Assembly: GCF_022952855.1 (NCBI RefSeq) | Contig: NZ_JALJDX010000198.1 | Coordinates: forward strand, 1-64,000 | Source: Pseudomonas sp. RGM2987 | GTDB taxonomy: Bacteria; Pseudomonadota; Gammaproteobacteria; Pseudomonadales; Pseudomonadaceae | Direction of reading: 5' to 3' | Length of the DNA stretch: 64,000 nt | Part shown: positions 1 to 10,656 of the stretch, in pieces | How the letters are laid out: the number at the start of each line of letters is the position of its first letter | Position numbering within the stretch: position 1 is the stretch's first letter | The notes under the pieces: model-generated | What the model was told of the DNA's origin: nothing | The model's database searches: none | What the model saw: only the letters and a program-made list of their open reading frames with translations | Position numbers and translations under genes: made by a program

Positions 1-5
1 AAACC

Positions 6-33
6 GCCTTCGCGAGCAAGCCGCTCCTACAGG
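6..33. repeat. REP element, family A, single copy
   Basis: One copy of the palindromic motif CTTCGCGAGCAAGCCGCTC with the CTCCTACAG flank lies just downstream of the ribH stop codon. It diverges from the other family A copies, which read GCAAGCCCGCTCCCACAG. It is intergenic and unpaired in what can be seen; a partner could lie before base 1. Confidence 0.7.
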
Positions 34-45
34 GGGCGGCGGTGT

Positions 46-555
46 TTAGACCGCCACCGCACGCGGCTCGCTACGACGCAACGCCCGGGTCTTGTGCAAC
101 GTATCGGCGCAGGTCTTCGCCGCTTCCTGGCCCTTGTGCACGAAGTGCTCGAAGAAGAACTTCTGGTGCTCTTCCCCTGCATGGAAGTGATGCGGCGTGA
201 GCACCACCGAGAACACCGGCACTTCGGTTTCCAGCTGGACCTGCATCAAGCCGCTGATCACCGATTGGGCAACGAACTCGTGGCGATAGATGCCGCCATC
301 CACCACCAGGCCGGCGGCGACGATGCCGGCGTAACGGCCTGACTTGGCCAGAAGCTTGGCGTGCAACGGGATTTCGAAGGCGCCGCCGACTTCGAAGAAG
401 TCGATGTCGCTTTCCTGATAGCCCTGGCTGATCATTTCCGCGACGAAGCCTTTACGGCTCTGGTCGACGATCTCCTTGTGCCAGCAGGCCTGGATGAACG
501 CAACGCGTTCGCCCGGATGATTTTTGCTTTTGCTGTCGATTGCAGTGGGTTGCAT
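46..555 (-). CDS. ribH: 6,7-dimethyl-8-ribityllumazine synthase, RibH2-like
   Basis: Makes 6,7-dimethyl-8-ribityllumazine from the ribityl-aminopyrimidine and dihydroxybutanone phosphate in the penultimate step of riboflavin synthesis. The 169-residue product has the lumazine synthase fold signatures: the GGAFEIPL segment near residue 57, the AAGLVVDGG strand, and RHEFVA in place of the usual PHFDYV with its catalytic His. It carries LTPHHFH where canonical RibH has LTTDT, which is typical of RibH2-type (decameric) enzymes. ATG at 555 has an AGGA Shine-Dalgarno about 8 bases upstream. It stands alone rather than in a rib operon, and an FMN riboswitch precedes it, so it is probably the flavin-responsive paralogue with another ribH elsewhere (inference). 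Confidence 0.9.
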   Translation of the reverse strand: MQPTAIDSKSKNHPGERVAFIQACWHKEIVDQSRKGFVAEMISQGYQESDIDFFEVGGAFEIPLHAKLLAKSGRYAGIVAAGLVVDGGIYRHEFVAQSVISGLMQVQLETEVPVFSVVLTPHHFHAGEEHQKFFFEHFVHKGQEAAKTCADTLHKTRALRRSEPRAVAV

Positions 556-655
556 GTTCTGGTTCCTGTTTGTGTGAAAAACAGGGCGTCATGAATCGAA
601 GGGGATTTAAGGGTACGCCGCGCACAACAGCCGCAGTCGGCCCTAGGGTGTCAAT

Positions 656-820
656 CCCGTTCTCTCTTCATCCGGACTATGACCGTCGGCCCCGGGATCA
701 CACCGGGTCTGCTGACCTTGCCGCTACACCGCCGCAGCCGTGTACCACCAAGCGCTCGCGGGCTATGCACCTTGCGTGCAATTACCGCCGGTGGGGAATT
801 GCACCCCGCCCTGAGAACGT
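656..820 (-). promoter_or_regulatory. FMN riboswitch (RFN element)
   Basis: On the minus strand this stretch reads as a complete RFN element. A closing P1 helix (CGTTCTC with GAGAACG, 813-819 and 658-664) frames the conserved strings AGGGCGGGGTG, CCCCACCGGCGGTA, AGCCCGCGAGCG, CAGACCCGGTGTGATCC and CGGTCATAGTCCGGATGAAG. It lies about 100 bases upstream of ribH on the same strand, so FMN binding should switch off ribH expression. The flavin-binding core is intact as read. Confidence 0.95.
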
Positions 821-866
821 TTTGCCGCCACGGTATGTGGCCGCGGACGTTTTTTAACACATAACC

Positions 867-898
867 CCTGTGGGAGCGAGCTTGCTCGCGATAGCGGT
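867..898. repeat. REP element, family A, single copy
   Basis: CTGTGGGAGCGAGCTTGCTCGCGATAGCG, an imperfect palindrome of the GTGGGAGCGGGCTTGCTCGCGA family. It lies between the FMN riboswitch and a family B pair, in the divergent gap between ribH and ltaE. Confidence 0.8.
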
Positions 899-937
899 GG
901 GTCAGTCACATCAGTACTGCCTGGCACGACGCACCTG

Positions 938-1046
938 TGGCGAGGGAGCTTGCTCCCGCTGGACTGCGAAGCAGGCCCAATTCCACACGGCCGCTTCGCA
1001 CTGGAGCGCCAGCCCGGCCGGGCGGGAGCAAGCTCCCTCGCCACGG
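938..1046. repeat. REP pair (REPIN), family B
   Basis: Two inverted copies of GTGGCGAGGGAGCTTGCTCCCGC flank about 60 bases containing a GACTGCGAAGCAGGCCC arm. The outer ends pair, so the unit would fold into one long hairpin. It occupies the gap between the FMN riboswitch region and ltaE. Confidence 0.85.
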
Positions 1047-1140
1047 AATTTCCTGCGCTCAGCCTTGATTATTTCCCGCCATGCCCGCAGTAATGGTGCT
1101 CGAAAGGGAAGTCCCCCCACCAGAACCCGAGGCCAGATTC

Positions 1141-2145
1141 ATGAGTGTTATCGATCTTCGCAGCGACACGGTCACCCAGCCCTCCGCTGGCATGCTCGAC
1201 GCGATGGCCAGCGCGCCTACCGGCGACGATGTCTATGGCGAAGACCCGACCGTCAATCGCCTCGAAGCCGAACTCGCCGAGCGCCTGGGGTTCGCGGCGG
1301 CGCTGTTCGTGCCCAGCGGGACCATGAGCAACCTGTTGGGGTTGATGGCTCACTGCGAGCGCGGCGATGAATACATCGTCGGTCAGCAGGCCCACACCTA
1401 TAAATACGAAGGGGGCGGGGCGGCGGTGCTCGGCTCGATCCAGCCGCAACCGCTTGAAGTGCAGGCCGATGGCTCCCTTGATCTGGCGCAGGTGGCTGCA
1501 GCCATCAAGCCCGATGACTTTCACTTTGCCCGTACCCGCCTGCTGGCCCTGGAAAACACCATGCAGGGCAAGGTCCTGCCGTTGGACTATCTGGCCCGGG
1601 CCCGAGCATTCACCCGCGAGCACGGCCTGGCCCTGCACCTGGACGGCGCGCGGCTGTACAACGCGGCGGTCAAACTCAACGTGGACGCCAGGGAGATCAC
1701 CCGGCATTTCGATTCGGTCTCGGTGTGCCTGTCCAAAGGGCTTGGCGCGCCCATTGGCTCGGTCCTGTGCGGCAGCGTCGAGTTAATCGGCAAGGCGCGT
1801 CGGCTGCGCAAGATGGTCGGCGGCGGCATGCGTCAGGCCGGGATCCTTGCGGCGGCGGGCTTGTACGCCCTGGAGCATCAGGTCCAGCGCTTGGCCGATG
1901 ACCACGCCAATGCCCAGCGGCTCGCCGAAGGCTTGCGCGCGGCAGGGTATGAGGTCGAGCCGGTGCAGACCAACATGGTCTACGTGCAAATGGGCGAGCG
2001 AGCCGAGGCGGTCAAGGCATTTGCCGCTGAACGTGGCATCAAGCTCAGTGCAGCGCCACGTTTGCGGATGGTCACGCACATGGACGTCAGCCGTGCGCAA
2101 ATTGACCAGGTGATCGCCACTTTCGTCGAATTTTCCGACAACTGA
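1141..2145 (+). CDS. ltaE: Low-specificity L-threonine aldolase
   Basis: PLP enzyme of the beta-eliminating lyase family that cleaves L-threonine or L-allo-threonine to glycine and acetaldehyde. The 334-residue product starts with the family's [11 protein letters not shown] signature, has the [11 protein letters not shown] segment near residue 32, the [10 protein letters not shown] segment near 166, and the [10 protein letters not shown] motif whose Lys199 should bind PLP. ATG at 1141 is chosen because the family N-terminus begins there; the in-frame extension upstream to 1081 has no family similarity. The Shine-Dalgarno (CGAGG) is weak. It is a single-gene unit ahead of alaS on the same strand. 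Confidence 0.92.
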   Translation: MSVIDLRSDTVTQPSAGMLDAMASAPTGDDVYGEDPTVNRLEAELAERLGFAAALFVPSGTMSNLLGLMAHCERGDEYIVGQQAHTYKYEGGGAAVLGSIQPQPLEVQADGSLDLAQVAAAIKPDDFHFARTRLLALENTMQGKVLPLDYLARARAFTREHGLALHLDGARLYNAAVKLNVDAREITRHFDSVSVCLSKGLGAPIGSVLCGSVELIGKARRLRKMVGGGMRQAGILAAAGLYALEHQVQRLADDHANAQRLAEGLRAAGYEVEPVQTNMVYVQMGERAEAVKAFAAERGIKLSAAPRLRMVTHMDVSRAQIDQVIATFVEFSDN

Positions 2146-2210
2146 TCGTCCAAGCGGCCCAATTGACAGTTTCTATCGCATAACACGCTGTACCCCACGC
2201 GAAGGGCCGA

Positions 2211-2216
2211 TATAAT
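2211..2216 (+). promoter_or_regulatory. Likely -10 element of alaS
   Basis: A perfect TATAAT lies 75 bases upstream of the alaS start in an otherwise GC-rich stretch. The best -35 match at 17-base spacing is poor; the nearer TTGACA (2163-2168) is too far away to pair with it. Confidence 0.45.
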
Positions 2217-2290
2217 GCGGCCCTTTGCCGTTGCTTCGTCTGTCGACGTTTTGCACAGGCCTTTGGCCGCAGCCTCCGTGGAAGAACCTA

Positions 2291-4912
<2,622 letters not shown>

Positions 4913-4924
4913 GACAGCCTCCCG

Positions 4925-4951
4925 GGCTCGCAGTCTAGTGGCGAGCCCGGT
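4925..4951 (+). other. GC-rich hairpin between alaS and lysC
   Basis: CCGGGCTCGC and GCGAGCCCGG form a 10-bp stem around a short loop directly after alaS. There is only a weak T-rich tail (TTGCTGTTG), so it may be a poor terminator or an mRNA-stabilising structure. Confidence 0.5.
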
Positions 4952-5001
4952 TGCTGTTGAGTGATTATTGGGCGCCCTTCACGGGCAGAGGCGGCTTTGA
5001 A

Positions 5002-6243
5002 ATGGCTTTGATCGTACAGAAATTTGGAGGCACCTCGGTCGGCACTGTCGAGAGAATCGAACAGGTCGCCGACAAGGTTAAGAAATTCCGTGATGCGGGC
5101 GATGACCTGGTGGTCGTGCTGTCGGCAATGAGCGGCGAGACCAACCGTCTGATCGATCTGGCCAAGCAAATCAGTGGCGAGCAGCAACCGGTTCCCCGTG
5201 AACTGGACGTGATCGTTTCCACCGGCGAGCAGGTGACCATCGCCTTGCTGGCCATGGCCTTGATCAAGCGTGGCGTGCCGGCGGTGTCCTACACCGGCAA
5301 CCAGGTTCGTATCCTGACGGACAGCGCGCACAACAAAGCGCGTATCCTGCAGATTGACGATCAGAAAATTCGCGGTGACCTGAAGGCTGGTCGCGTCGTG
5401 GTCGTAGCCGGTTTCCAGGGCGTGGACGAGCACGGCAACATCACCACCCTCGGCCGTGGCGGTTCCGACACGACGGGTGTGGCGCTGGCGGCGGCCCTGA
5501 AGGCTGACGAGTGCCAGATCTACACCGATGTGGACGGCGTCTACACCACCGACCCACGGGTGGTGCCCGTGGCCCAGCGCCTGGACAAGATCACCTTCGA
5601 AGAGATGCTGGAAATGGCCAGTCTCGGCTCGAAGGTGCTGCAGATCCGGGCGGTGGAATTCGCCGGCAAGTACAACGTTCCGCTGCGCGTCCTGCACAGC
5701 TTCAAAGAGGGTCCGGGTACCCTCATTACTATTGATGAAGAGGAATCCATGGAACAGCCGATCATTTCCGGCATCGCTTTCAACCGCGATGAAGCCAAGC
5801 TGACCATCCGTGGCGTGCCAGACACCCCCGGCGTGGCGTTCAAGATTCTCGGCCCGATCAGTGCCGCGAACATCGAAGTCGACATGATCGTGCAGAACGT
5901 TTCACACGATAACACTACCGACTTCACCTTTACCGTACACCGCAACGACTACCAGTCGGCCGAAGCGATCCTGAAAAAGACCGCAGGCGAGATCGGTGCC
6001 CGGGAAGTCGTCGGCGATACCAAGATCGCCAAGGTCTCGATCGTCGGTGTCGGCATGCGCTCCCACGCAGGCGTGGCCAGTCGCATGTTCGAATCCCTGG
6101 CCAAGGAAAGCATCAATATCCAGATGATCTCGACCTCGGAAATCAAGGTTTCCGTGGTGATCGAAGAGAAGTATCTGGAACTGGCCGTGCGCGCCCTGCA
6201 CACGGCTTTCGAACTCGACGCGGCTGCCCGACAGGGCGAGTAA
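5002..6243 (+). CDS. lysC: Aspartate kinase
   Basis: Phosphorylates aspartate, the first step towards lysine, threonine, methionine and diaminopimelate. The 413-residue product has the KFGGTSVG kinase motif at residues 7-14, the TLGRGGSDTTGVAL nucleotide loop near 153, and two C-terminal ACT domains (about 265-340 and 345-410) that normally bind the feedback amino acids. ATG at 5002 gives the standard MALIVQKFGG start, with GAGGCGG upstream. The internal ATG before EQPIISGIAF could give a separate beta subunit, as in some aspartate kinases (inference). A strong terminator follows, so rsmA is transcribed separately. Confidence 0.97.
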   Translation: MALIVQKFGGTSVGTVERIEQVADKVKKFRDAGDDLVVVLSAMSGETNRLIDLAKQISGEQQPVPRELDVIVSTGEQVTIALLAMALIKRGVPAVSYTGNQVRILTDSAHNKARILQIDDQKIRGDLKAGRVVVVAGFQGVDEHGNITTLGRGGSDTTGVALAAALKADECQIYTDVDGVYTTDPRVVPVAQRLDKITFEEMLEMASLGSKVLQIRAVEFAGKYNVPLRVLHSFKEGPGTLITIDEEESMEQPIISGIAFNRDEAKLTIRGVPDTPGVAFKILGPISAANIEVDMIVQNVSHDNTTDFTFTVHRNDYQSAEAILKKTAGEIGAREVVGDTKIAKVSIVGVGMRSHAGVASRMFESLAKESINIQMISTSEIKVSVVIEEKYLELAVRALHTAFELDAAARQGE

Positions 6244-6254
6244 GCGTTGTCCTG

Positions 6255-6288
6255 AGGGCGCGGTTGGACCGCGCCCTTTGTTTTTTTG
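6255..6288 (+). terminator. Rho-independent terminator of lysC
   Basis: AGGGCGCGGT and ACCGCGCCCT form a perfect stem with a short loop, followed by TTGTTTTTTT. It lies 12 bases after the lysC stop. Confidence 0.9.
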
Positions 6289-6427
6289 AATGGCGCGTCC
6301 CAAAACTGTTCTTTTGCCCGCGCTAGTCAATACTTAGGCGTGTGGGCTTCGGCCGTTCCGGTCGTTGGCCCCATCCCCTTTTTTTGCAGACTGTTGTCCC
6401 TGAACTGAATTGCGTGAGGAGAAAGGT

Positions 6428-6616
6428 ATGCTGATTCTGACTCGTCGGTGCGCGGAAAGCCTGATTATTGGCGATGGCGAAATCACCGTGACCGTGCTCG
6501 GCGTCAAAGGAAACCAAGTGCGTATCGGCGTCAACGCCCCGAAAGAGGTTGCGGTGCACCGTGAGGAAATTTACCTGCGGATCAAGAAAGAGAAGGACGA
6601 CGAACCAAGCCATTAA
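6428..6616 (+). CDS. rsmA: Carbon storage / secondary metabolism regulator RsmA (CsrA family)
   Basis: Small RNA-binding protein that represses translation by binding GGA motifs near ribosome binding sites. It is the output of the Gac/Rsm pathway and is titrated by the RsmX/Y/Z small RNAs. The 62-residue sequence starts [16 protein letters not shown], with conserved Arg44-type positions in [12 protein letters not shown], and is full length. The leader has AGGAGAAAGGT just before ATG, which contains GGA motifs, so autoregulation is possible (inference). Its position between lysC and tRNA-Ser is the standard Pseudomonas location. The pathway's sensor, GacS, lies in this same window at 54.7-57.5 kb. 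Confidence 0.97.
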   Translation: MLILTRRCAESLIIGDGEITVTVLGVKGNQVRIGVNAPKEVAVHREEIYLRIKKEKDDEPSH

Positions 6617-6678
6617 TTTTTATCGATTTTTATGTTTGCAAACGGGGATGAAGGTGGTTAATATACGCCCCGTGTTGC

Positions 6679-6769
6679 GGAGAGCTGGCCGAGTGGCCGA
6701 AGGCGCTCCCCTGCTAAGGGAGTACACCTCAAAAGGGTGTCGGGGGTTCGAATCCCCCGTTCTCCGCCA
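6679..6769 (+). tRNA. tRNA-Ser(GCT)
   Basis: A 91-base class II tRNA. The acceptor GGAGAGC pairs with GTTCTCC, the anticodon loop CTGCTAA gives GCT, there is a long variable arm, the T loop is TTCGAAT, and CCA is encoded. A TAATAT -10-like sequence lies about 20 bases upstream. Confidence 0.97.
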
Positions 6770-6834
6770 TTATTCGTTTAGTGCGTCAAAACCTGGCTTG
6801 CTCGGTAAGTGATTGAAATTACTGAAAAAAGCGC

Positions 6835-6862
6835 TTTACAAAAGGAATTGACGACCTATAAT
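6835..6862 (+). promoter_or_regulatory. Sigma-70 promoter of tRNA-Arg(ACG)
   Basis: TTTACA (6835-6840), a 16-base spacer and a perfect TATAAT (6857-6862) end 14 bases before the tRNA. A GC-rich stretch (GCGCGGC) follows the -10, as expected for a stringently controlled stable-RNA promoter. Confidence 0.75.
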
Positions 6863-6876
6863 GCGCGGCAACAAAT

Positions 6877-6953
6877 GCACTCGTAGCTCAGCTGGATAGA
6901 GTACTCGGCTACGAACCGAGCGGTCACAGGTTCGAATCCTGTCGAGTGCACCA
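6877..6953 (+). tRNA. tRNA-Arg(ACG), copy 1
   Basis: 77 bases with acceptor GCACTCG/CGAGTGC, anticodon loop CTACGAA (ACG), T loop TTCGAAT and encoded CCA. The sequence is identical to copy 2, which starts 149 bases downstream. Confidence 0.97.
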
Positions 6954-7025
6954 TTTAAGAGTTGTTTGCAGCGATGCAAATTACTTGGCTTCAACCAGTT
7001 GTGATCTGGTATAAAACCACAACCT

Positions 7026-7102
7026 GCACTCGTAGCTCAGCTGGATAGAGTACTCGGCTACGAACCGAGCGGTCACAGGTTCGAATCCTGTCGAGTGCAC
7101 CA
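7026..7102 (+). tRNA. tRNA-Arg(ACG), copy 2
   Basis: A 77-base identical duplicate of the upstream tRNA-Arg(ACG). No separate promoter is obvious in the 72-base spacer, so both are probably cut from one transcript that ends at the terminator just downstream. Confidence 0.97.
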
Positions 7103-7110
7103 TATACCAA

Positions 7111-7139
7111 GAAGCCCGCATTTATTGCGGGCTTTTTGC
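7111..7139 (+). terminator. Terminator of the tRNA-Arg transcript
   Basis: AAGCCCGCA and TGCGGGCTT form a stem around TTTAT, followed by a T-rich tail. It may also serve the convergent gene at 7143-7646, whose stop codon is 4 bases away. Confidence 0.85.
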
Positions 7140-7142
7140 TGT

Positions 7143-7646
7143 CTACGATTTGGCTTTTACGCACCCTTTCTCGTCGAACACGATCTCTGCACTGCGGCCT
7201 TTCTTCGCTTTGTAGGTGTAGCGCGTGCTCGAATTCCTGGTCTTGATCGAGTTGGGCTTGCCCAGGGCGCTCTCCACGTCCTGCTGGCTCATGCCCGCGA
7301 TGACGCGCTTTTGCAGGATGGCTTCCCGGCGTTGCCTGGCGCTGATGAGGTTGCCACAACGGTCTTCGAACTGGCCGACCACGATCGGTTCTTTGCGTGC
7401 GGCTTTATTACTGGATATTGGCCGATGCTCGGCTTCCGGCAGCATCGATTCGGTCTTTGGCGCAATTGTGCCCGGGCTATAGGGATGGATCTGTTGCAGC
7501 GACAGAACGTCTTCCGGTCCGCAACTCAAGGTGGTGAATGTCACGTGTCCCGCGCCGCTTTCGCAGCGATGCACGGTTTGCCCGGCGGCCCATAGTGGCA
7601 GGCAAAGCAGGTTGGCAAGCAGAAGCAGGTGGCGGTTGGTCGGCAT
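7143..7646 (-). CDS. Exported protein with DUF4124-like N-terminus and BamE/SmpA-like C-terminus
   Basis: Not a named gene. The 167-residue product has an N-terminal signal peptide (MPTNRH, hydrophobic LLLLANLLCLPLWA, then AGQ), so it should be periplasmic. After it comes a Cys-containing stretch (VHRCESGAGHVTFTTLSC) resembling DUF4124. The C-terminal half has GMSQQDVESALGKPNSI, the repeat seen in SmpA/BamE-like folds, and a Cys near the end. ATG at 7646 is chosen over the 7775 start because it begins the signal peptide and has AAGGAGGG about 8 bases upstream. Function unknown. It is convergent with the tRNA-Arg genes. Confidence 0.8.
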   Translation of the reverse strand: MPTNRHLLLLANLLCLPLWAAGQTVHRCESGAGHVTFTTLSCGPEDVLSLQQIHPYSPGTIAPKTESMLPEAEHRPISSNKAARKEPIVVGQFEDRCGNLISARQRREAILQKRVIAGMSQQDVESALGKPNSIKTRNSSTRYTYKAKKGRSAEIVFDEKGCVKAKS

Positions 7647-7968
7647 CCGTGGCGCCCTCCTTGACGCTGAAAAACAGAAGGGTAGCCGCTGCATTTGCGG
7701 TGAGGCGTGTGTTTTCTTTTCAGGATAAGTCGTCGTATGGAGACGGTTCAGCCTATGTTCAGGTTTGTCTCGCAAGCGCTTGTTCTTGCCACGATTTTTT
7801 AACGTTTTAAAACGTCAAGCGGTGTATGATTGCGCCCGTCAGCCCCGCCGGGGCTTTGGAATACTTCCATGGACTTACCCAGTAGTTACTCAATATTTAG
7901 TTTTGCCAATCAAGAATTGACTGATTGAATCTTCCGGCGTGCTCCACTGCTGGGAGTGGAGTTCGCCT

Positions 7969-9411
7969 ATGACCCAAGTTGAAGTAAAGAAAACACAGGA
8001 AAGCCTTCAGGATCGTCTGGCTCAGGTCGTCGAGCTGCTGCATCGCCAGCGGGTCGTTGAAGACCTGACGCATCGCCAGGAGGGTCCGCATCATGACCGG
8101 GTCGAGAACCTGGTCCACCGGCAGAACCTCGTCGAGTTGCAACGCAAGCTCGATGACCTGCACTCCGCCGACGTCGCCTACATTCTTGAAGCCTTGCCAC
8201 TGGAAGAGCGTCTGACGGTCTGGCAGTTGGTCAAGGCCGATCGCGACGGCGACATCCTGCTTGAAGTGTCCGACTCGGTCCGTGAAACCCTGATCGCCGA
8301 CATGGATGATCACGAGTTGCTGGCGGCGGCCAAGGAAATGGACGCTGACGAACTCGCCGACCTCGCGCCTGAACTGCCACGGGACGTTGTCCACGAACTG
8401 ATGGAAGCCCTCGACGGCCAGCAGCGTGAGCGTGTGCGCTCGGCGTTGTCCTATGACGAGGAGCAGGTCGGCGCGCTGATGGACTTCGAGATGGTGACAA
8501 TCCGCGAGGACGTCAGCCTTGAAGTGGTCTTGCGTTACCTGCGTCGCCTGAAGGAGTTGCCAGGGCATACCGACAAGCTGTTCGTGGTCGACTACGACGG
8601 CGTGCTGAAGGGCGTGCTGCCGATCAAGCGTTTGCTCGTCAACGACCCGGAAAAACAGGTGGCCGAGGTCATGGCCAGCGATCCGGTGAGCTTTCACCCG
8701 GATGAAGACGCCTATGATGCGGCTCAGGCGTTCGAACGTTATGACTTGATTTCGGCACCGGTGGTCGACAAGAACGGCAAATTGATTGGCCGTCTGACCA
8801 TCGATGAAATGGTCGACCTGATTCGTGAGGAAAGCGAAAGCGAAGTCCTCAACATGGCCGGTCTGCGCGAAGAAGAAGACATCTTCGCCTCGGTCTGGAA
8901 ATCCTTGCGTAACCGTTGGGCCTGGCTGGCAATCAATCTGATCACGGCCTTTGTCGCGTCCCGGGTCATCGGGCTGTTCGAGGGCTCCATCGAGAAACTG
9001 GTGGCGCTCGCCGCGCTGATGCCGATCGTGGCCGGCATTGGCGGCAATTCAGGCAACCAGACCATTACCATGATCGTCCGGGCCATGGCGCTGGACCAGG
9101 TCAGCACTGGTAATACCTCGCGCTTGATGCGCAAGGAACTGGCTGTTGCCCTGATCAATGGCGTGATCTGGGGGGGCGTGATCGGCGTGGTGGCCTATCT
9201 GCTTTATGGCAGTTGGTCGTTGGGTGTGGTCATGACCGCTGCAATGACGCTCAACCTGTTGCTGGCGGCATTGATGGGGGTGCTGATCCCCATGACCCTG
9301 GCCCGCATGGGGCGAGATCCCGCCATGGGAGCCAGCGTGATGATTACCGCCATGACGGACAGCGGCGGGTTCTTTATTTTTCTAGGGTTGGCGACGGTTT
9401 TCCTGCTCTGA
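7969..9411 (+). CDS. mgtE: Magnesium transporter MgtE
   Basis: Inner-membrane Mg2+ channel of the MgtE/SLC41 family, gated by cytoplasmic Mg2+. The 480-residue protein has a charged N-terminal superhelical domain (about 1-150), paired CBS domains (about 150-280, with MASDPVSFHPDEDAYDAAQAF), a connecting helix, and five C-terminal membrane helices from about 315, including the pore motif PIVAGIGGNSGNQ. ATG at 7969 has GGAG 9 bases upstream; a GTG at 7939 is possible but lacks one. No Mg2+ riboswitch could be recognised in the 300-base gap before it. Confidence 0.95.
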   Translation: MTQVEVKKTQESLQDRLAQVVELLHRQRVVEDLTHRQEGPHHDRVENLVHRQNLVELQRKLDDLHSADVAYILEALPLEERLTVWQLVKADRDGDILLEVSDSVRETLIADMDDHELLAAAKEMDADELADLAPELPRDVVHELMEALDGQQRERVRSALSYDEEQVGALMDFEMVTIREDVSLEVVLRYLRRLKELPGHTDKLFVVDYDGVLKGVLPIKRLLVNDPEKQVAEVMASDPVSFHPDEDAYDAAQAFERYDLISAPVVDKNGKLIGRLTIDEMVDLIREESESEVLNMAGLREEEDIFASVWKSLRNRWAWLAINLITAFVASRVIGLFEGSIEKLVALAALMPIVAGIGGNSGNQTITMIVRAMALDQVSTGNTSRLMRKELAVALINGVIWGGVIGVVAYLLYGSWSLGVVMTAAMTLNLLLAALMGVLIPMTLARMGRDPAMGASVMITAMTDSGGFFIFLGLATVFLL

Positions 9412-9428
9412 AGCTAGCCTGATTAATC

Positions 9429-9521
9429 GTGGCGAGGGAGCTTGCTCCCGTTGGGCTGCGTAGCGGCCCCAATTTTTGTGGGTGCTATGCCCTCAAGCGG
9501 GAGCAAGCTCCCTCGCCACGG
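9429..9521. repeat. REP pair (REPIN), family B
   Basis: GTGGCGAGGGAGCTTGCTCCCG and its inverted copy (CGGGAGCAAGCTCCCTCGCCAC) enclose about 45 bases with a GGGCTGCGTAGCGGCCCC arm. It lies between the 3' ends of mgtE and amrZ. Confidence 0.85.
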
Positions 9522-9557
9522 GATCAGTCGAAAATCCAAGTCGAGCCCAAATCCCAG

Positions 9558-9591
9558 GCAAAAAAAAGCCAGCACAAGGCTGGCTTTCAAT
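9558..9591 (-). terminator. Terminator of amrZ
   Basis: On the minus strand GCCAGCC and a complementary GGCTGGC-type arm close a short loop and run into a stretch of eight T residues (AAAAAAA on plus). It lies just after the amrZ stop codon. Confidence 0.8.
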
Positions 9592-9604
9592 AGCTTGGGT
9601 GCGA

Positions 9605-9931
9605 TCAGGATGCTTCTGCGTTCTGCTCTGCGTCATGAGCGATCAGCGAAACGAGGGCGTTCTGCTGACGATGAGACAGTTGTCGGAAGCGTTGAAGCAG
9701 TTCTCGCTCATGCAATGACAGCTCCGGGCTGTCCAAGCGCATGCTCAACTCTTCACCCAACGCGCCTTCCTGAATGAGGCTTTGCTCAAGGCGCGCGATG
9801 ATTTCGGAGTTCATGCTGCGGTGATGATTGCGAGCCACCTCGGCAATGCGTTCCCGCATTCCGTCTGGCAGACGTACGACGAACTTGTCAGCCGTACGGC
9901 TGGAATAAATTGCCTGTTTCAATGGGCGCAT
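9605..9931 (-). CDS. amrZ: AmrZ, ribbon-helix-helix global regulator of alginate, motility and c-di-GMP
   Basis: Arc-family ribbon-helix-helix DNA-binding protein that in Pseudomonas activates alginate genes and represses flagellar and other genes. The 108-residue length equals the P. aeruginosa protein. The start [22 protein letters not shown] and the RHH core [18 protein letters not shown] are near-identical to AmrZ as remembered. The tetramerisation tail ([18 protein letters not shown]) is intact. The ATG at 9931 is fixed by homology, yet no Shine-Dalgarno is visible; the preceding bases hold a TAACCGGTTA palindrome. It is monocistronic with its own terminator. Flagellar targets (flgZ to flgE) lie 14 kb away. 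Confidence 0.95.
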   Translation of the reverse strand: MRPLKQAIYSSRTADKFVVRLPDGMRERIAEVARNHHRSMNSEIIARLEQSLIQEGALGEELSMRLDSPELSLHERELLQRFRQLSHRQQNALVSLIAHDAEQNAEAS

Positions 9932-10456
9932 ATATTTAACCGGTTAGTTCAGGGGAGCGGTTCTCGGGATTGGCCGCAGGATGTCGATAGGACAAGCTCC
10001 GCAGCCAAATGTTCAACCTGAATTGTTAAGAGGCCCGCATCATGCCTCAAAATGGCCAGATCATTGGCGCCAATTCTGTGACAAATTCTGATCCGCGTAA
10101 AGGCGTTATGCCAGTACCCTTCATCAAAAATTGCGGACTGGTTTGAAAAATCCAAAACGTCCGCAGCTTGTGACCGTCACATCGTGTCGATGTGCCATAC
10201 CGTCTGGCGGATAACCGCAATCAAACCAAAGGCGCTTACATCCTTGTCTTATATAGGATAGTGGCAAATGGCCGATTTACTACGTGAACCCGCGAAAGAC
10301 AGATGAGCGGTGACCCGGCTTCGGACCTTTGGCGTTGTGGGGCAGGCAGGCGGTACCATTTGCCTACACTTAAAAAGCCAGGGACAACATGACAAACGCA
10401 GGGCGGGTCGTTAACATGCACGCCGTCCCGCACACCGCGTATCTCGTGGTCGACTC
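9932..10456. other. Long amrZ upstream region without a convincing gene
   Basis: About 525 bases between amrZ and tRNA-Arg(CCT). It is more AT-rich than its surroundings and holds no ORF with coding character. Visible structure: the palindrome TAACCGGTTA (9937-9946) touching the amrZ start codon, and TGTGAC-C-GTCACA (10169-10181). I could not identify a clear AlgU (GAACTT/TCTGA) promoter. It probably contains the amrZ promoter or promoters and possibly a promoter for the tRNA. Confidence 0.5.
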
Positions 10457-10458
10457 GT

Positions 10459-10535
10459 GTCTCAGTAGCTCAATTGGATAGAGCATCCCCCTCCTAAGGG
10501 GAAGGTTGGCAGTTCGAACCTGCCCTGGGACACCA
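10459..10535 (+). tRNA. tRNA-Arg(CCT)
   Basis: 77 bases: acceptor GTCTCAG with CTGGGAC, anticodon stem TCCCC/GGGGA with loop CTCCTAA (CCT), T arm GGCAG TTCGAAC CTGCC, and encoded CCA. This tRNA is a frequent integration site for genomic islands in pseudomonads, but no integrase or repeated 3' end is visible in this window. Confidence 0.96.
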
Positions 10536-10656
10536 TATATTCAAGGTCAGCAGCCAAATCGCCGCAACAGCGTAACTGCCAGTGGCAGTAGGCGGCGTAC
10601 AGCAATGGCTCCGGCCCGCCATGATCTGCGAGCCGCTCTCCCGGCGACCCACCGTG

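Noticed and set aside
938-1046. Possible CRISPR-like repeats
   Set aside because: The repeated units are palindromic REP elements in inverted pairs at scattered positions, with no regular direct repeats or spacers and no cas genes.
2163-2168. TTGACA as the -35 of the alaS promoter
   Set aside because: It lies 42 bases before the TATAAT, far beyond the 16-18 base spacing needed.
7800-7968. Mg2+ riboswitch (M-box or ykkC-like) before mgtE
   Set aside because: The sequence was read on the plus strand and no recognisable M-box consensus was present.
9949-10155. Small 68-codon frame upstream of amrZ
   Set aside because: No ribosome site and no coding character; it overlaps the likely regulatory region of amrZ.
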